Source: Erwinia sp. JUb26 (GTDB lineage Bacteria > Pseudomonadota > Gammaproteobacteria > Enterobacterales > Enterobacteriaceae). Taken from it: a stretch of DNA of 64,000 bases. Positions 41,451-50,429 of the stretch are shown one piece after another; position 1 is the stretch's first letter, and each line of letters begins with the position of its first letter. The notes beneath the pieces are model-generated. The model was not told the DNA's origin and did not search any database. It worked only from the letters and a program-made list of their open reading frames with translations. The DNA is taken from assembly GCF_003751505.1 (NCBI RefSeq), contig NZ_RJVB01000013.1, forward strand, positions 1 to 64,000. The letters are read 5' to 3'. Made by a program: the position numbers and the translations under genes.

Positions 41451-42355
41451 GCAGCGAATCGCCCCTGCTCCCTGCCGTAGAGGGCTTTTTGCGTTACCTG
41501 AAGGTTGAACGTCAGCTCAGCCCGCTGACCCTGATTAACTATCGCCGCCAGCTAACGGTGGTGGTTGAACTGCTGGACGCATTAAAGGTCACCGACTGGC
41601 CGCGTCTGGATGCCGCGCTGGTTCGAACGCTCGCTGCCCGCAGTAGCCGCAGCGGACTGAAGCCCGCCAGCCTGGCCCTCCGGCTCTCGGCCCTACGTAG
41701 CTTCCTCGACTGGCTGATTAGCCAGGGGACGATTCAGGCCAATCCGGCGAAAGGCGTTGCCACGCCGCGTGCGCCACGACACCTGCCCAAAAATATTGAT
41801 GTCGATGAAGTTAACCAACTGCTGGACATCGACCTCAACGACCCACTGGCGGTGCGCGATCGCGCGATGCTGGAAGTGATGTACGGCGCGGGTTTGCGCC
41901 TCTCTGAGCTGACAGGCATTGATGTCAACCATCTTGAGCTGGCATCCGGCGAAGTCTGGGTAACCGGTAAGGGCAGCAAAGAGCGCCGCCTGCCGATGGG
42001 AAAAACGGCGGTACTCTGGCTGGAGCACTGGCTGGCGCTGCGGGAGCTGTTCTCACCGCAGGACAACGCGCTGTTCCTGTCTAAGCTGGGCAAACGCATC
42101 TCCGCGCGTAACGTGCAGAAGCGTTTTGCTGAATGGGGCATTAAGCAGGGGCTGTCCAGCCACGTTCATCCCCATAAACTTCGCCACTCGTTTGCTACGC
42201 ACATGCTGGAGTCCAGCGGCGATCTGCGCGCGGTGCAGGAGCTGCTTGGCCACGCCAATCTGGCAACTACCCAGATTTATACCCATCTTGATTTCCAACA
42301 CCTTGCGTCCGTGTACGACGCTGCACATCCCCGTGCGAAACGAGGAAAGACCTGA
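41447..42355 (+). CDS. xerC: Site-specific tyrosine recombinase XerC
   Basis: A 302-residue tyrosine recombinase that with XerD resolves chromosome dimers at dif. The SAM-like N-terminal domain is followed by the catalytic domain: Arg in GAGLRLSEL, Lys in [33 protein letters not shown] with the nucleophilic Tyr. GTG start overlaps the DUF484 stop; the stop overlaps yigB. Confidence 0.97.
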   Translation: MSSESPLLPAVEGFLRYLKVERQLSPLTLINYRRQLTVVVELLDALKVTDWPRLDAALVRTLAARSSRSGLKPASLALRLSALRSFLDWLISQGTIQANPAKGVATPRAPRHLPKNIDVDEVNQLLDIDLNDPLAVRDRAMLEVMYGAGLRLSELTGIDVNHLELASGEVWVTGKGSKERRLPMGKTAVLWLEHWLALRELFSPQDNALFLSKLGKRISARNVQKRFAEWGIKQGLSSHVHPHKLRHSFATHMLESSGDLRAVQELLGHANLATTQIYTHLDFQHLASVYDAAHPRAKRGKT

Positions 42356-43071
42356 TGCATTTTTACCGACCACCGCGTCCCATCGCGGCGATGACCTTCG
42401 ATCTTGATGATACGCTGTACGACAATTATCCGGTTATCGCACGAACCACGAAAGAATCCCACGCCGCATTGCAGGCCCATCATCCGGCGCTAAAAGACTA
42501 TAGCGTGGAGCAGTATCAGCAGGTGCGTCAGCGGCTGCTGCTGGCCGAGCCGGAAATCTATCATGATGTCAGCGAGTGGCGTCGTCGCGCGGTTGAACAG
42601 TCGATGCTCGATGTCGGACTGGCTCCCGTGCAGGCGGCCGACGGCTCGCGCGAAGTGATGTCCGTCTTCGCCGAATGGCGCAGCAAAATCACCATATCGG
42701 ATGAAAACCATGCGACGCTGGCGGCGCTGGCCGAGCGTATTCCACTGGTGGCGATCACCAACGGTAACGCCGAGCCGCATCTGTTTGGGCTGGATAAGTA
42801 CTTCCAGTTTATTCTGCGGGCCGGTCCCGATGGCCGCGCCAAGCCGTATCAGGATATGTATCACTGCGCCGCAGAACGGCTGAATCTGGCACCGGAACAC
42901 ATTCTGCATGTGGGTGACGATCTCACCACCGACGTTGCCGGCGCGGTGCGCTGTGGTATGCAGGCCTGTTGGATTAATTTGCGCGGTGGCAACCTGATGC
43001 ATATCGACGATGCGCGTCTTCTTCCAACGCTGGAGATTTCTCAGTTGGCATCGCTGACTGCGTTGTTATAA
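42355..43071 (+). CDS. yigB: HAD-family phosphatase YigB (flavin precursor phosphatase)
   Basis: A 238-residue HAD hydrolase with the nucleophile motif DLDDTLYDN, the Thr/Ser motif AITNGN and HVGDDLTTDV near the end. E. coli YigB dephosphorylates 5-amino-6-(5-phosphoribitylamino)uracil in riboflavin synthesis, with YbjI. The ATG shares one base with the xerC stop. Confidence 0.94.
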   Translation: MHFYRPPRPIAAMTFDLDDTLYDNYPVIARTTKESHAALQAHHPALKDYSVEQYQQVRQRLLLAEPEIYHDVSEWRRRAVEQSMLDVGLAPVQAADGSREVMSVFAEWRSKITISDENHATLAALAERIPLVAITNGNAEPHLFGLDKYFQFILRAGPDGRAKPYQDMYHCAAERLNLAPEHILHVGDDLTTDVAGAVRCGMQACWINLRGGNLMHIDDARLLPTLEISQLASLTALL

Positions 43072-43091
43072 TGAACTGGTTAAATAACCAG
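43045..43091 (+). promoter_or_regulatory. uvrD promoter with LexA box
   Basis: TTGGCA (43045-43050), a 16-bp spacer and a perfect TATAAT (43067-43072) are followed by CTGGTTAAATAACCAG (43076-43091), which fits the LexA form CTG-N10-CAG and covers the expected start. A hairpin AGAGCGGC/GCCGCTCT (43093-43110) before the ATG may correspond to the transcriptional attenuator reported for E. coli uvrD. Confidence 0.85.
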
Positions 43092-43127
43092 TAGAGCGGC
43101 GTGCCGCTCTCTACCCCGATGGTGCTT

Positions 43128-45290
43128 ATGGACGTTTCCGATCTGCTCGACAGCCTGAATGATAAACAACGCGAAGCCGTCGCCGCGCCGCGCAGCAACC
43201 TGCTGGTGCTGGCGGGCGCTGGCAGTGGAAAAACCCGCGTCCTGGTTCACCGTATTGCCTGGCTGATGGCGGTTGAAAACTGTTCCCCTTATTCCATCAT
43301 GGCGGTGACCTTTACCAATAAAGCGGCCGCTGAGATGCGGCACCGCATCGAACAGCTGATCGGCACCAGCCAGGGGGGAATGTGGATTGGCACTTTCCAC
43401 GGCCTCGCACACCGTCTTCTGCGTGCCCACCATCTGGATGCCAATCTGCCGCAGGATTTTCAGATCCTCGACAGTGAGGATCAGCTGCGGCTGTTGAAGC
43501 GTCTGATCAAGGCGATGAACCTTGATGAGAAGCAGTGGCCTGCTCGTCAGGGGATGTGGTACATCAACGGCAAAAAAGATGAAGGTCTGCGCCCGAAAAA
43601 TATTGAAAGCTACGGCAACCCCATTGAACAGACCTGGCTGCGCATTTACCAGGCCTATCAGGAAGCCTGCGATCGCGCGGGTCTGGTCGACTTTGCCGAG
43701 CTGCTGCTGCGCGCGCATGAACTGTGGCTGAACAAGCCGCATATCCTCAATCACTACCGCGAGCGTTTTACCAACATTCTGGTGGATGAGTTTCAGGATA
43801 CCAACAACATCCAGTACGCGTGGATCCGCATGCTGGCCGGTGACAGCGGCAAGGTGATTATCGTCGGTGATGACGATCAGTCTATCTACGGCTGGCGCGG
43901 CGCGCAGGTGGAGAACATCCAGCGTTTCCTGAACGATTTCCCGGGTGCGGAAACTATTCGCCTTGAGCAGAACTATCGCTCGACCAATAACATTCTGAAA
44001 GCGGCCAACGCGCTCATCGCCAATAACAGCGGCCGTCTGGGCAAAGAGCTGTGGACCGACGGCAGCGACGGTGAACCGATCGCCTTGTATTGCGCCTTCA
44101 ACGAGCTTGATGAAGCGCGCTTTGTAGTTAACCGCATCAAGGTATGGATGGAAAACGGCGGGGCGTTGAATGACTGCGCAATCCTCTATCGCAGCAACGC
44201 CCAGTCGCGCGTGCTGGAGGAGGCGCTGCTGCAAACCAGCATGCCTTACCGTATTTATGGCGGCATGCGCTTCTTCGAACGTCAGGAAATCAAGGATGCG
44301 CTGGCCTATCTGCGCCTGATTGCCAACCGCAATGACGATGCCGCCTTTGAGCGCGTGATCAATACGCCAACGCGCGGCATTGGCGATCGCACGCTTGATG
44401 TGGTGCGTCAGACCGCGCGTGAGCGCCAGCTGACGATGTGGCAAAGTTCGCGCGCGCTGCTGCAGGAGAAAGCGCTGGCCGGGCGTGCGGCCTCGGCGCT
44501 GCAGCGCTTTATTGAGCTGGTGGACTCACTGGCGCAGGAAACCACCGAACTGCCGCTGCATGTGCAGACCGACCGGGTGATCAAAGATTCCGGTCTGTGG
44601 CTGATGTACGAGCAGGAAAAAGGGGAGAAGGGCCAGGCACGCGTTGAGAACCTTGAAGAGCTGGTCAACGCCACCCGTCAGTACAGCTATCAGGACGAAG
44701 ATGAAGACCTGATGCCGCTGCAGGCTTTCCTCTCCCATGCGGCGCTGGAGGCGGGCGAAGGGCAGGCGGACAAGTGGCAGGACGCGGTTCAGCTGATGAC
44801 CATGCATGCGGCCAAAGGGCTGGAATTTATGCAGGTGTTTATCGTCGGTATGGAGGAGGGCATGTTCCCCAGCCAGATGTCGCTGGATGAAGGCGGAAGG
44901 CTGGAAGAAGAGCGCCGTCTGGCCTACGTTGGCGTGACCCGCGCGATGCAGAAGCTGACCCTGACCTACGCGGAAACGCGCCGTCTGTATGGCAAAGAAG
45001 TTTATCATCGCCCATCACGCTTTGTCGGCGAACTGCCGGAAGAGTGTGTGGAAGAAGTGCGACTGCGCGCCAGCGTCACTCGCCCGGTCAGCCATCAGCG
45101 GATGGGTACGCCGGTGGCGAAAAACGACAGCGGCTTTACCCTTGGGCAGCGCGTGCTCCACGCTAAGTTTGGTGAGGGAACGATTGTTAACCTGGAAGGC
45201 AGCGGTGAGCACAGCCGCCTGCAGGTCGCGTTCCAGGGGCAGGGCATCAAATGGCTGGTGGCCGCGTACGCCAGGCTGGAAGCGCTGTGA
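43128..45290 (+). CDS. uvrD: DNA helicase II (UvrD)
   Basis: A 720-residue SF1 3'-5' helicase used in nucleotide excision and methyl-directed mismatch repair and in RNA polymerase backtracking. Walker A is AGAGSGKTR, motif II LVDEFQDTN, and motif [16 protein letters not shown]; the C-terminal RNA polymerase/UvrB-interacting Tudor-like domain ends QGIKWLVAAYARLE. Start at 43128 (MDVSDLLDSLN) by family; the frame is open 9 codons further. SOS-inducible by the box upstream. Confidence 0.98.
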   Translation: MDVSDLLDSLNDKQREAVAAPRSNLLVLAGAGSGKTRVLVHRIAWLMAVENCSPYSIMAVTFTNKAAAEMRHRIEQLIGTSQGGMWIGTFHGLAHRLLRAHHLDANLPQDFQILDSEDQLRLLKRLIKAMNLDEKQWPARQGMWYINGKKDEGLRPKNIESYGNPIEQTWLRIYQAYQEACDRAGLVDFAELLLRAHELWLNKPHILNHYRERFTNILVDEFQDTNNIQYAWIRMLAGDSGKVIIVGDDDQSIYGWRGAQVENIQRFLNDFPGAETIRLEQNYRSTNNILKAANALIANNSGRLGKELWTDGSDGEPIALYCAFNELDEARFVVNRIKVWMENGGALNDCAILYRSNAQSRVLEEALLQTSMPYRIYGGMRFFERQEIKDALAYLRLIANRNDDAAFERVINTPTRGIGDRTLDVVRQTARERQLTMWQSSRALLQEKALAGRAASALQRFIELVDSLAQETTELPLHVQTDRVIKDSGLWLMYEQEKGEKGQARVENLEELVNATRQYSYQDEDEDLMPLQAFLSHAALEAGEGQADKWQDAVQLMTMHAAKGLEFMQVFIVGMEEGMFPSQMSLDEGGRLEEERRLAYVGVTRAMQKLTLTYAETRRLYGKEVYHRPSRFVGELPEECVEEVRLRASVTRPVSHQRMGTPVAKNDSGFTLGQRVLHAKFGEGTIVNLEGSGEHSRLQVAFQGQGIKWLVAAYARLEAL

Positions 45291-45367
45291 TGAAAGGTGG
45301 GCCCGCTTGACGCCTTTTTCGTCTCAGCGTAACATGCGCCCACCATTACCCTAAGAGGACATTCGCC

Positions 45368-45424
45368 TTGGACACACCCAGTAGATACTGGCTCACTGAC
45401 CTGCACACCAGGTACAACTCCTAA
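45368..45424 (+). CDS. corL: corA leader peptide CorL (candidate)
   Basis: An 18-residue ORF (LDTPSRYWLTDLHTRYNS, TTG start) has a strong ribosome site (AAGAGGA at 45353-45359, 8 nt upstream). Its stop codon falls on the first base pairs of a hairpin in the corA leader. In Salmonella the corA leader encodes a short peptide, CorL, whose translation decides whether Rho stops transcription before corA. Position and architecture agree with that; I recall the gene but not its exact sequence. Confidence 0.7.
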   Translation: MDTPSRYWLTDLHTRYNS

Positions 45425-45450
45425 GGCTATCCTCTTTTGCCGATAGCCTT
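45423..45450 (+). promoter_or_regulatory. Hairpin in the corA leader
   Basis: A 9-bp perfect stem AAGGCTATC/GATAGCCTT with a 10-nt loop starts at the corL stop codon, so a ribosome finishing corL would melt it. A second, outer inverted repeat GGTGGGC/GCCCACC (45296-45302 and 45338-45344) lies just before the corL ribosome site and may instead be the uvrD 3' end. Confidence 0.6.
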
Positions 45451-45571
45451 CGTGGTTGTTGGCGACCGCATTTTTCGTCGCTCTGAGTCAGTACATTTCG
45501 CTGACTGAAACGCATGTTTCCCGTGTTCAAGCGCTCTGTCCCACTAGTCACTGCGAATTGGGAGTATTGCT

Positions 45572-46525
45572 ATGCTGAGCGCATTTAAACTGGACCAGAG
45601 CCGTCTGACCCGTCTTGAGCTGGATGATGCCAGCGAAGAGCTGACCGGTTCCGTCTGGGTCGATCTGATCGAACCGGAAGACGCCGAGCGAGACCGCGTC
45701 CAGACCGAACTGGGCCAGAGCCTGGCCACCCGTCCTGAACTGGAAGACATCGAGGCATCCGCCCGCTTCTTCGAAGATGAAGACGGCCTGCACATCCACT
45801 CCTTCTTTTTCTTTGAGGATGCGGACGATCACGCCGGTAACTCAACCGTGGCGTTTACCATTCGCGAAGGGCGTTTATACACCCTGCGTGAACGTGAGCT
45901 GCCTGCTTTCCGCCTTTACCGCATGCGTGCGCGTAACCAGGTTCTGACGGACGGTAACGCCTACGAGCTGCTGCTGGATCTGTTTGAAACTAAAATCGAA
46001 CAGCTGGCCGATGAGATCGAAAATATCTACAGCGACCTGGAGAAGCTCAGCCGGGTAATTATGGAAGGACAGCAGGGCGATGAGTTTGACGCCGCGCTGT
46101 CGACGCTGGCGGAACTGGAAGATATCGGTTGGAAGGTGCGTCTGTGCCTGATGGATACCCAGCGTGCCCTGAACTTCCTGGTGCGTAAAGCACGCCTGCC
46201 GGGTAATCAGCTGGAACAGGCGCGCGAAATCCTGCGGGATATCGAATCCCTGCTGCCGCACAACGAATCCCTGTTCCAGAAGGTTAACTTCCTGATGCAG
46301 GCGGCAATGGGTTTTATCAACATCGAACAGAACCGCATTATCAAGATCTTCTCGGTGGTTTCGGTGGTCTTCCTGCCGCCAACGTTGGTGGCTTCCAGCT
46401 ACGGGATGAACTTTGAGTTTATGCCGGAGCTGCGCTGGAGCTTTGGTTATCCGGGCGCCATCACCCTGATGATCCTCGCCGGTCTGGCACCGTACGCCTA
46501 CTTTAAGCGTAAAAACTGGCTCTGA
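45572..46525 (+). CDS. corA: Magnesium/cobalt/nickel transporter CorA
   Basis: A 317-residue pentameric divalent cation channel with a large cytosolic Mg-sensing funnel, two C-terminal membrane helices and the selectivity motif YGMNF. The C-terminus KRKNWL is conserved. TTGGGAG precedes the ATG. The 281-bp leader after uvrD carries corL and hairpins. Confidence 0.98.
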   Translation: MLSAFKLDQSRLTRLELDDASEELTGSVWVDLIEPEDAERDRVQTELGQSLATRPELEDIEASARFFEDEDGLHIHSFFFFEDADDHAGNSTVAFTIREGRLYTLRERELPAFRLYRMRARNQVLTDGNAYELLLDLFETKIEQLADEIENIYSDLEKLSRVIMEGQQGDEFDAALSTLAELEDIGWKVRLCLMDTQRALNFLVRKARLPGNQLEQAREILRDIESLLPHNESLFQKVNFLMQAAMGFINIEQNRIIKIFSVVSVVFLPPTLVASSYGMNFEFMPELRWSFGYPGAITLMILAGLAPYAYFKRKNWL

Positions 46526-46655
46526 TTGCCCGGGCCCAGCCTGATTTACCGGGCTGGGCCAGCCTTAACTTTCACAAAATGTTTCACGAACTGGTACTAC
46601 GCCCGCGCTACGGGTAGTCTGTCAGCTCTTATTTCAGCTGAGCTCGCTTCACTTT

Positions 46656-47699
46656 ATGGAACGGTTATCCCTGCGAAACCAGTGGGCACTACTGCTCATC
46701 ACATCGCTGCTGTTGGGGTCTGTCCTGCAGGTTTTTCATGTACCGGCTGCGCTGTTACTGGGCCCGATGATTGTCGGCGTGGTAATGGGGCTGTGCGGTG
46801 CGCGGATCCGCATCAGTAAACGCCTCTTCGTGCTGTGCCAGGCGGTACTGGGCTGTATGATCGCCCAGAGCCTCTCTCCCTCCATTCTTCAGCCGCTACT
46901 GGCCGACTGGCCAATCGTACTGTCCGTGCTCCTGATGACTCTTGCAGCCAGCGGACTGTCCGGCTATTTACTGGTGCGCTTTAGCGATCTACCTGGCCCA
47001 ACCGGCGCGTGGGGCTCCTCACCCGGAGGCGCATCCGCCATGGTCGCGATGGCCGGTGACTTCGGGGCGGATACCCGGCTGGTGGCGTTTATGCAGTACC
47101 TGCGCGTGCTGTTTGTCGCCGCTGCCGCCGCGATCGTCGCGCGCATCAGCTTGGGCGACAGTGCGCAGTCCTCGGGGCTGGAGTGGTTTCCACATCTGGG
47201 ACCGGGATTTGCCGCGACGCTGGCGGTGATCGTGCTGGGGGCCGTGCTTGGGCAGAAATTCCGTATCCCCTCCGGCGCATTGCTGCTGCCTGCACTGATT
47301 GGGGCGACATTGCATTCTAGCGGCATGGTAACGCTGCAGGTACCGGAATGGCTGCTGGCGCTGGCCTACGCGCTGATCGGCTGGACGGTGGGCCTGCGCT
47401 TCACCCGCCCTGTCTTTCTGCTGGCGCTGCGCACGTTACCGCAAATGGTGGTGTCGATTATCGGCCTGATGCTGCTGTGTGGCGCCATGGCGTGGATGCT
47501 GACCCGGGTACTGCATGTCGACATGCTGACGGCGTATCTGGCGACCAGCCCTGGCGGGCTGGACACCGTTGCGATTATTGCCGCCGGTAGCCGGGTCGAT
47601 CTGGCTTTTGTGATGGCGATGCAGACGCTACGTCTGTTCTCTATACTGCTCACCGGCCCGGCAATGGCCAGATTTCTCTCACGCTATGCGCGACGATGA
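46656..47699 (+). CDS. AbrB-family (AbrB_dup) inner-membrane protein
   Basis: A 347-residue polytopic protein with about ten hydrophobic segments and an internal duplication: GPTGAWGSSPGGASAMV in the first half and LATSPGGLDTVAII in the second. This is the signature of the family of E. coli AbrB (putative regulator of aidB) and of proteins misnamed ammonia monooxygenase. A transport role is likely but unproven. It has no counterpart at this place in E. coli. Its last 21 nt overlap the end of rarD on the other strand. Confidence 0.85.
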   Translation: MERLSLRNQWALLLITSLLLGSVLQVFHVPAALLLGPMIVGVVMGLCGARIRISKRLFVLCQAVLGCMIAQSLSPSILQPLLADWPIVLSVLLMTLAASGLSGYLLVRFSDLPGPTGAWGSSPGGASAMVAMAGDFGADTRLVAFMQYLRVLFVAAAAAIVARISLGDSAQSSGLEWFPHLGPGFAATLAVIVLGAVLGQKFRIPSGALLLPALIGATLHSSGMVTLQVPEWLLALAYALIGWTVGLRFTRPVFLLALRTLPQMVVSIIGLMLLCGAMAWMLTRVLHVDMLTAYLATSPGGLDTVAIIAAGSRVDLAFVMAMQTLRLFSILLTGPAMARFLSRYARR

Positions 47700-48578
47700 G
47701 CGGCGTAGCGTCCAGAGTGCATCCGCTATAAACAGTGCCAGCGCTGCCCAGATAAAGCCAAAGGTCACGGCTTTATCTGATGTCATCTGCTCACCGTAGA
47801 ACAGCACGGCCAGCAGGAACATCAGCGTCGGGCCAAGATACTGGAAGAATCCCACGGTGGAGAGGCGTAAACGCGTGCAGGCGGCGGTAAACAACATCAG
47901 CGGGACGGTGGTGATAATCCCGGCGGCGGCCAGCAGAACATTGAGGCTCGCCGCATTGTTGCTAAGGTGGCTGGTAGGGCTGTCGACAATGCCGAACAGA
48001 TAAACCGCAGCGGGCACCAATAGCCAGCTGGTTTCAACCAGCATGCCGGTTTGTGCATCCACCGCAATTTTCTTGCGCAGCAGGCCATACATTGAGAACG
48101 TTGTCGCCAGGCCAAGTGCGATAACCGGCACTGAACCAAACTTCCACAGCTGCACCAGCACGCCGCAGGCGGCCAGTGCGACGGCCAGCCACTGTAAACG
48201 GCGGAAGCGCTCACCCAGGAACAGCATGCCGACCAGCACATTGAACAGCGGGTTAATGAAATAGCCCAGGCTGGCTTCCAGCATATGGTGATTATTCACC
48301 GCCCAGATATACAGCAACCAGTTGCTGCAGATCACCACGGCGGACAGGGCCAGCAGCAGTACCTTTTTCGGCTGGGCGGCAATGGCGCGAATATTGCGCC
48401 AGCCGCGGCTGATGCTGATTAAAACCAGCATAAAGAAGAAGGACCAGATGACCCGGTGGGTCATGATCTCTCCGGCAGGCACCTGCTGGATCAGCTTGAA
48501 ATAGACCGGCGCCACGCCCCAGATAAAGTACGCCCCCAGGGCAAAAAGCACGCCCTGACGTGTTTGTTGTGGATTCAT
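47679..48578 (-). CDS. rarD: EamA/DMT-family transporter RarD
   Basis: A 299-residue protein with ten predicted membrane segments in two EamA repeats. It starts MNPQQTRQGVLFALGAYFIWG like E. coli RarD (once linked to chloramphenicol sensitivity). Substrate unknown. It is downstream of yigI with a 3-nt gap, as an operon. Confidence 0.95.
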   Translation of the reverse strand: MNPQQTRQGVLFALGAYFIWGVAPVYFKLIQQVPAGEIMTHRVIWSFFFMLVLISISRGWRNIRAIAAQPKKVLLLALSAVVICSNWLLYIWAVNNHHMLEASLGYFINPLFNVLVGMLFLGERFRRLQWLAVALAACGVLVQLWKFGSVPVIALGLATTFSMYGLLRKKIAVDAQTGMLVETSWLLVPAAVYLFGIVDSPTSHLSNNAASLNVLLAAAGIITTVPLMLFTAACTRLRLSTVGFFQYLGPTLMFLLAVLFYGEQMTSDKAVTFGFIWAALALFIADALWTLRRSSSRIA

Positions 48579-48581
48579 TAC

Positions 48582-49052
48582 TTAACCAATCATGTAGGTA
48601 GCGGTAGCGCTGGCAATGTGTACGCCGGCATCGTTATGAAGTTCAACGCGGGCAACGGAAACCTTATTGCCGCCGCGCAGCAGGCTGCTGCTGGCAATAA
48701 AGCGCTCGCCGCGTCCCGGGCGCAGGTAATCCACGCGCAGATCGATCGTCCCCATACGCGACAGGCGCTGGCGAAGCTCCTCTTCGGTAATGCTTTGCTG
48801 GCGGGTCAGCGCACTGCTGACACAGACCAGCCCCGCCGCCACGTCCAGCACCGAGGCAATCACCCCGCCATGCAGAATTTTTTGTGCAAAGTTGCCGACC
48901 AGCATGGTTTGATTCGCCAGGCTCAGCTGAGCGAAGTCCGGCTCAAGGCGATCGAGCTCCAGGCCGAGCGAGCGGTTGAAGGGCATATCGTAAATGAAAA
49001 TCTCGCCAATCAGCCGACGTGCCGCCGCCTGATCCAAAGGTAACGCTGACAT
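48582..49052 (-). CDS. yigI: Hotdog-fold thioesterase YigI (PaaI family)
   Basis: A 156-residue hotdog protein with the family signature [17 protein letters not shown]. coli YigI is a medium/long-chain acyl-CoA thioesterase active in fatty-acid degradation. Same pairing with rarD as in E. coli. Confidence 0.93.
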   Translation of the reverse strand: MSALPLDQAAARRLIGEIFIYDMPFNRSLGLELDRLEPDFAQLSLANQTMLVGNFAQKILHGGVIASVLDVAAGLVCVSSALTRQQSITEEELRQRLSRMGTIDLRVDYLRPGRGERFIASSSLLRGGNKVSVARVELHNDAGVHIASATATYMIG

Positions 49053-49222
49053 TATTGTGATCCTGTAAAGCCGGGGAAAAGTAAATCAAAGGTTAATAAG
49101 GTGGGTATCTTATGCTTCGTTGGCAGCGCTTTCCACTTTCAGAAAACAGCACTAAAGCGGGCAGCACTTTATGTGTAGAATGGCGTGCTTTTATCTTCAT
49201 ATTCGCCCACCGGGAGTAAATT

Positions 49223-50107
49223 ATGGCTCTGCTGAAAGGACTGCTGGCAACAGCACTCCTGGTACCGACAATTGCGCTGGCACAGGAAGCGACGCTAAAA
49301 GAAGTGCACGACCGACCTGAGGTTCCCGGTAGCATCATTGCTAACCTGCTGGAAAAACACGATAACCCGTTTGTTCTCTATCCTTACGAGAGCAACTATC
49401 TGCTTTACACCTACACCAGCAATATTAACCGGGAAGCAATCGAGTCCTACAACTGGGGTAATGAAGCCAAGCACGACGAAGTGAAGTTTCAGCTGAGCCT
49501 GGCCTTCCCGCTGTGGCGCGGTATTCTGGGCGATAATTCCGTACTGGCGGCCTCCTACACGCAGAAGTCCTGGTGGCAACTCTCCAACCGTGGAGCGGGT
49601 GCATCATCGCCATTCCGTGAAACCAACTATGAGCCGCAGATTTTCCTCGGCTGGGCAACCGACTATAGCCTGGGCGGCTGGACGCTGCGGGATGTGGAAA
49701 CCGGTCTGAACCACCAGTCAAACGGACGTTCCGACCCGACCTCCCGCAGTTGGAACCGGGTTTATGCCCGACTGATGGCGCAAAATGGCAACTGGCTGGT
49801 GGAAGTGAAGCCCTGGTATCGCCTGCCGGAAAGTGAAAGCAACGACGATAACCCGGATATCACCAAATACATGGGTTACTACCGTTTGACGCTCGGCTAT
49901 CAGATGGGTGACAGCATCTTCAGCGTGAAAAGTAACTACAACTGGAACAGCGGCTACGGCGGTGCGGAGCTGGGCTGGAGCTATCCTATGACGGAGCACG
50001 TGCGTTTTTATACTCAGGTATTTAGCGGCTACGGCGAATCGTTGATCGACTATAACCACCGTCAGACTCGCGTTGGCGTGGGCGTGACCCTCAACGATCT
50101 GTTCTGA
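49223..50107 (+). CDS. pldA: Outer-membrane phospholipase A (OMPLA)
   Basis: A 294-residue precursor with signal peptide (cleavage after ALA, residue 20) and a 12-stranded barrel. The catalytic His and Ser are in NHQSNGRSD, with the Ca-binding region nearby (SRSWNRVYARLM). It hydrolyses phospholipids mislocalised to the outer leaflet upon dimerisation. GGGAGTAA precedes ATG; an extended -10 TGTGTAGAAT lies about 55 bp upstream. Confidence 0.97.
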   Translation: MALLKGLLATALLVPTIALAQEATLKEVHDRPEVPGSIIANLLEKHDNPFVLYPYESNYLLYTYTSNINREAIESYNWGNEAKHDEVKFQLSLAFPLWRGILGDNSVLAASYTQKSWWQLSNRGAGASSPFRETNYEPQIFLGWATDYSLGGWTLRDVETGLNHQSNGRSDPTSRSWNRVYARLMAQNGNWLVEVKPWYRLPESESNDDNPDITKYMGYYRLTLGYQMGDSIFSVKSNYNWNSGYGGAELGWSYPMTEHVRFYTQVFSGYGESLIDYNHRQTRVGVGVTLNDLF

Positions 50108-50429
50108 TTTTATCTGCGCCGGGCAACCCTGCCCGGCGAAGGAAACTCGCTAAACGCTGACCCTCTCCTGTTCAACAGGCCTGCTGCATCCAGCCTTATT
50201 ATGGTTTGCAGTCCGTTACGCAAATAATGCAGCGGCTCATTATTCGCGCAGCAAAACGGCGCGAACCGCTTCGCAAATAAGCAAAATGCTCGCGATAATC
50301 CAGATCTTGCTCCGGACATGGGTTATTATCCTTCGCTGTGGTTGAGTCATGCTCAACCGTCGGTTCCGGCATCACCATCGGGCAGGCAGTGCCCGGTAGC
50401 GCTTCACACCACTTCAGATTGGGGACAAT
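50108..50429 (+). repeat. pldA-recQ intergenic region with several inverted repeats
   Basis: 322 bp with no supported gene. Inverted repeats: CGCCGGGC/GCCCGGCG (50117-50138, probable pldA 3' end, no T run), AATAATG/CATTATT (50223-50244), TTCGCGC/GCGCGAA (50243-50265) and GTTGAG/CTCAAC (50341-50357). The recQ promoter must lie near its end. Confidence 0.55.
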
